From: an uncultured Eubacteriales bacterium
GTDB lineage: Bacteria > Bacillota > Clostridia > Christensenellales > UBA1242
NCBI GenBank assembly: GCA_902796285.1
Contig: CADBOH010000111.1
Span: 1 to 6,434, forward strand
Length of the DNA: 6,434 nucleotides
Direction of reading: 5' to 3'
The position numbers were made by a program, and so were the translations under genes. The notes beneath the pieces were generated by a model. It was not told the DNA's origin. It was given only the letters and a program-made list of their open reading frames with translations, and did not search any database. Every line of letters begins with the position of its first letter. Position 1 is the first letter of the stretch. This document shows, piece after piece, positions 5,837 to 6,434 of the stretch.

Positions 5837-6434
5837 TATTTTTGATTTTGTTTATAATATTGAAATAACTCTTCCGTAGCAAGCGCCATCTTTGTAACAG
5901 AAAACTCGTTACCATCTGGATAAACATAACATGTATCTGTTAAAGTATTAAGGTCAATACAATCCCTTTTTCTCAGCTTGAAATTATACTCAATATGAAC
6001 AGAATAAGTGGTTTTTGCTGGAATTTCAATTGAATAATCTTCACCCTCAAAATTACCTTTTAGAAAAAAACCATTCATGTTATGTTCAAAATAGGCTTCC
6101 CCTATTGGAATAAACTTATTATTTGGTATAGCATCAACAATTGCCTTAGATGAAAAACTATAACGATTTTCCCACACTTCTTTTCTTACATTAAGCCTTT
6201 CCCACTCATACCAATCAGGAATATGAGAAAATTCAGTTTCTCCGTCAAGCGCTTTTAATTCCCCTAGTTCTGTCATCTGCCATTGTTTGCCGCAGTTGTC
6301 ACATTTAAGTATATCTAAATTTGATGACATATGATATTCTTTTAAGCAATGTGGGCATTGATATAACACCTTTTCAAGCCCCTCAGCGCGTTTTTTATAT
6401 TTAACCTTAATGTTGTTATCCTTTTGCCACTTAA
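5836..6434 (-). CDS. C-terminal part of probable PlsC-type acyltransferase with zinc-ribbon extension (5' end outside window)
   Basis: The frame is open from the right edge to the TAA at 5838-5836, giving 198 visible residues of a longer protein. A GTG at 6369 is in frame but is not the start: it has no ribosome binding site, and coding sequence continues upstream as KWQKDNNIKVKY, KKRAEGLEKV. Next comes a rubredoxin-like zinc ribbon with CPHC and CDNC (visible Cys 26, 29, 44, 47), then a conserved GETEFSHIPDWYEWER stretch and a beta-rich domain of about 110 residues. I recall this arrangement as the C-terminal extension of clostridial 1-acyl-sn-glycerol-3-phosphate acyltransferase homologs, in which the HxxxxD catalytic domain precedes it; that domain would lie outside the window, so the name is tentative. 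The zinc ribbon is seen directly; its role, perhaps protein or membrane contact, is unknown. It ends on the terminator shared with the YwaF-like gene. Confidence 0.65.
   Translation of the reverse strand, partial: KWQKDNNIKVKYKKRAEGLEKVLYQCPHCLKEYHMSSNLDILKCDNCGKQWQMTELGELKALDGETEFSHIPDWYEWERLNVRKEVWENRYSFSSKAIVDAIPNNKFIPIGEAYFEHNMNGFFLKGNFEGEDYSIEIPAKTTYSVHIEYNFKLRKRDCIDLNTLTDTCYVYPDGNEFSVTKMALATEELFQYYKQNQK

Noticed and set aside
5836..6369. A complete 177-residue gene starting at GTG 6369
   Set aside because: The frame stays open to the window edge with protein-like sequence, and the GTG has no ribosome binding site.

Overview
The window looks like part of a low-GC Gram-positive chromosome, most likely an uncultured Clostridia-type Firmicute. 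The evidence is the AT-rich sequence, strong AGGAGG-type ribosome binding sites, YugP-type membrane metallopeptidases, a SpoVD/FtsI-type penicillin-binding protein (PBP) with a PASTA domain, and a YwaF/TMEM164-type membrane protein. No rRNA, tRNA or CRISPR array was seen.

Layout from left to right: (1) 1-1225, minus strand: two tandem YugP-family membrane zinc metallopeptidases. The downstream one is cut by the window edge. They are coupled by a stop codon that overlaps a perfect Shine-Dalgarno. (2) 1263-1292: a perfect inverted repeat acting as terminator. (3) 1338-1757, minus strand: the 3' end only of a PBP transpeptidase gene. It begins exactly at the catalytic KTGT box and retains the PASTA domain and stop codon. 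Directly before it are an in-frame stop and then foreign DNA. (4) 1758 to about 4.98 kb, minus strand: a compact mobile-element module. It holds a 42-residue TnpW-like ORF, a 527-residue large serine recombinase with a zinc ribbon, and a 471-residue second large serine recombinase whose zinc ribbon has lost its cysteines. The three are tightly packed as one operon. (5) 5041-5823, plus strand: a multi-spanning YwaF/TIGR02206 (TMEM164-like) protein. (6) 5836-6434, minus strand: the C-terminal part of what is probably a PlsC-type acyltransferase with a four-cysteine zinc-ribbon tail. It converges on (5) across a shared bidirectional terminator.

The main point is that the serine recombinase operon ends 17 bp from the broken PBP gene, with the break at the codons for the conserved KTGT active-site motif. 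This is what integration of a recombinase-borne element into a conserved target gene would look like. The PBP's N-terminal half is not on the other side of the module within this window. The element is therefore larger than the window, or the region was inverted or deleted, or the gene half lies elsewhere. Whether the break is permanent or reversible (as in skin-like developmental elements) cannot be decided from this sequence.
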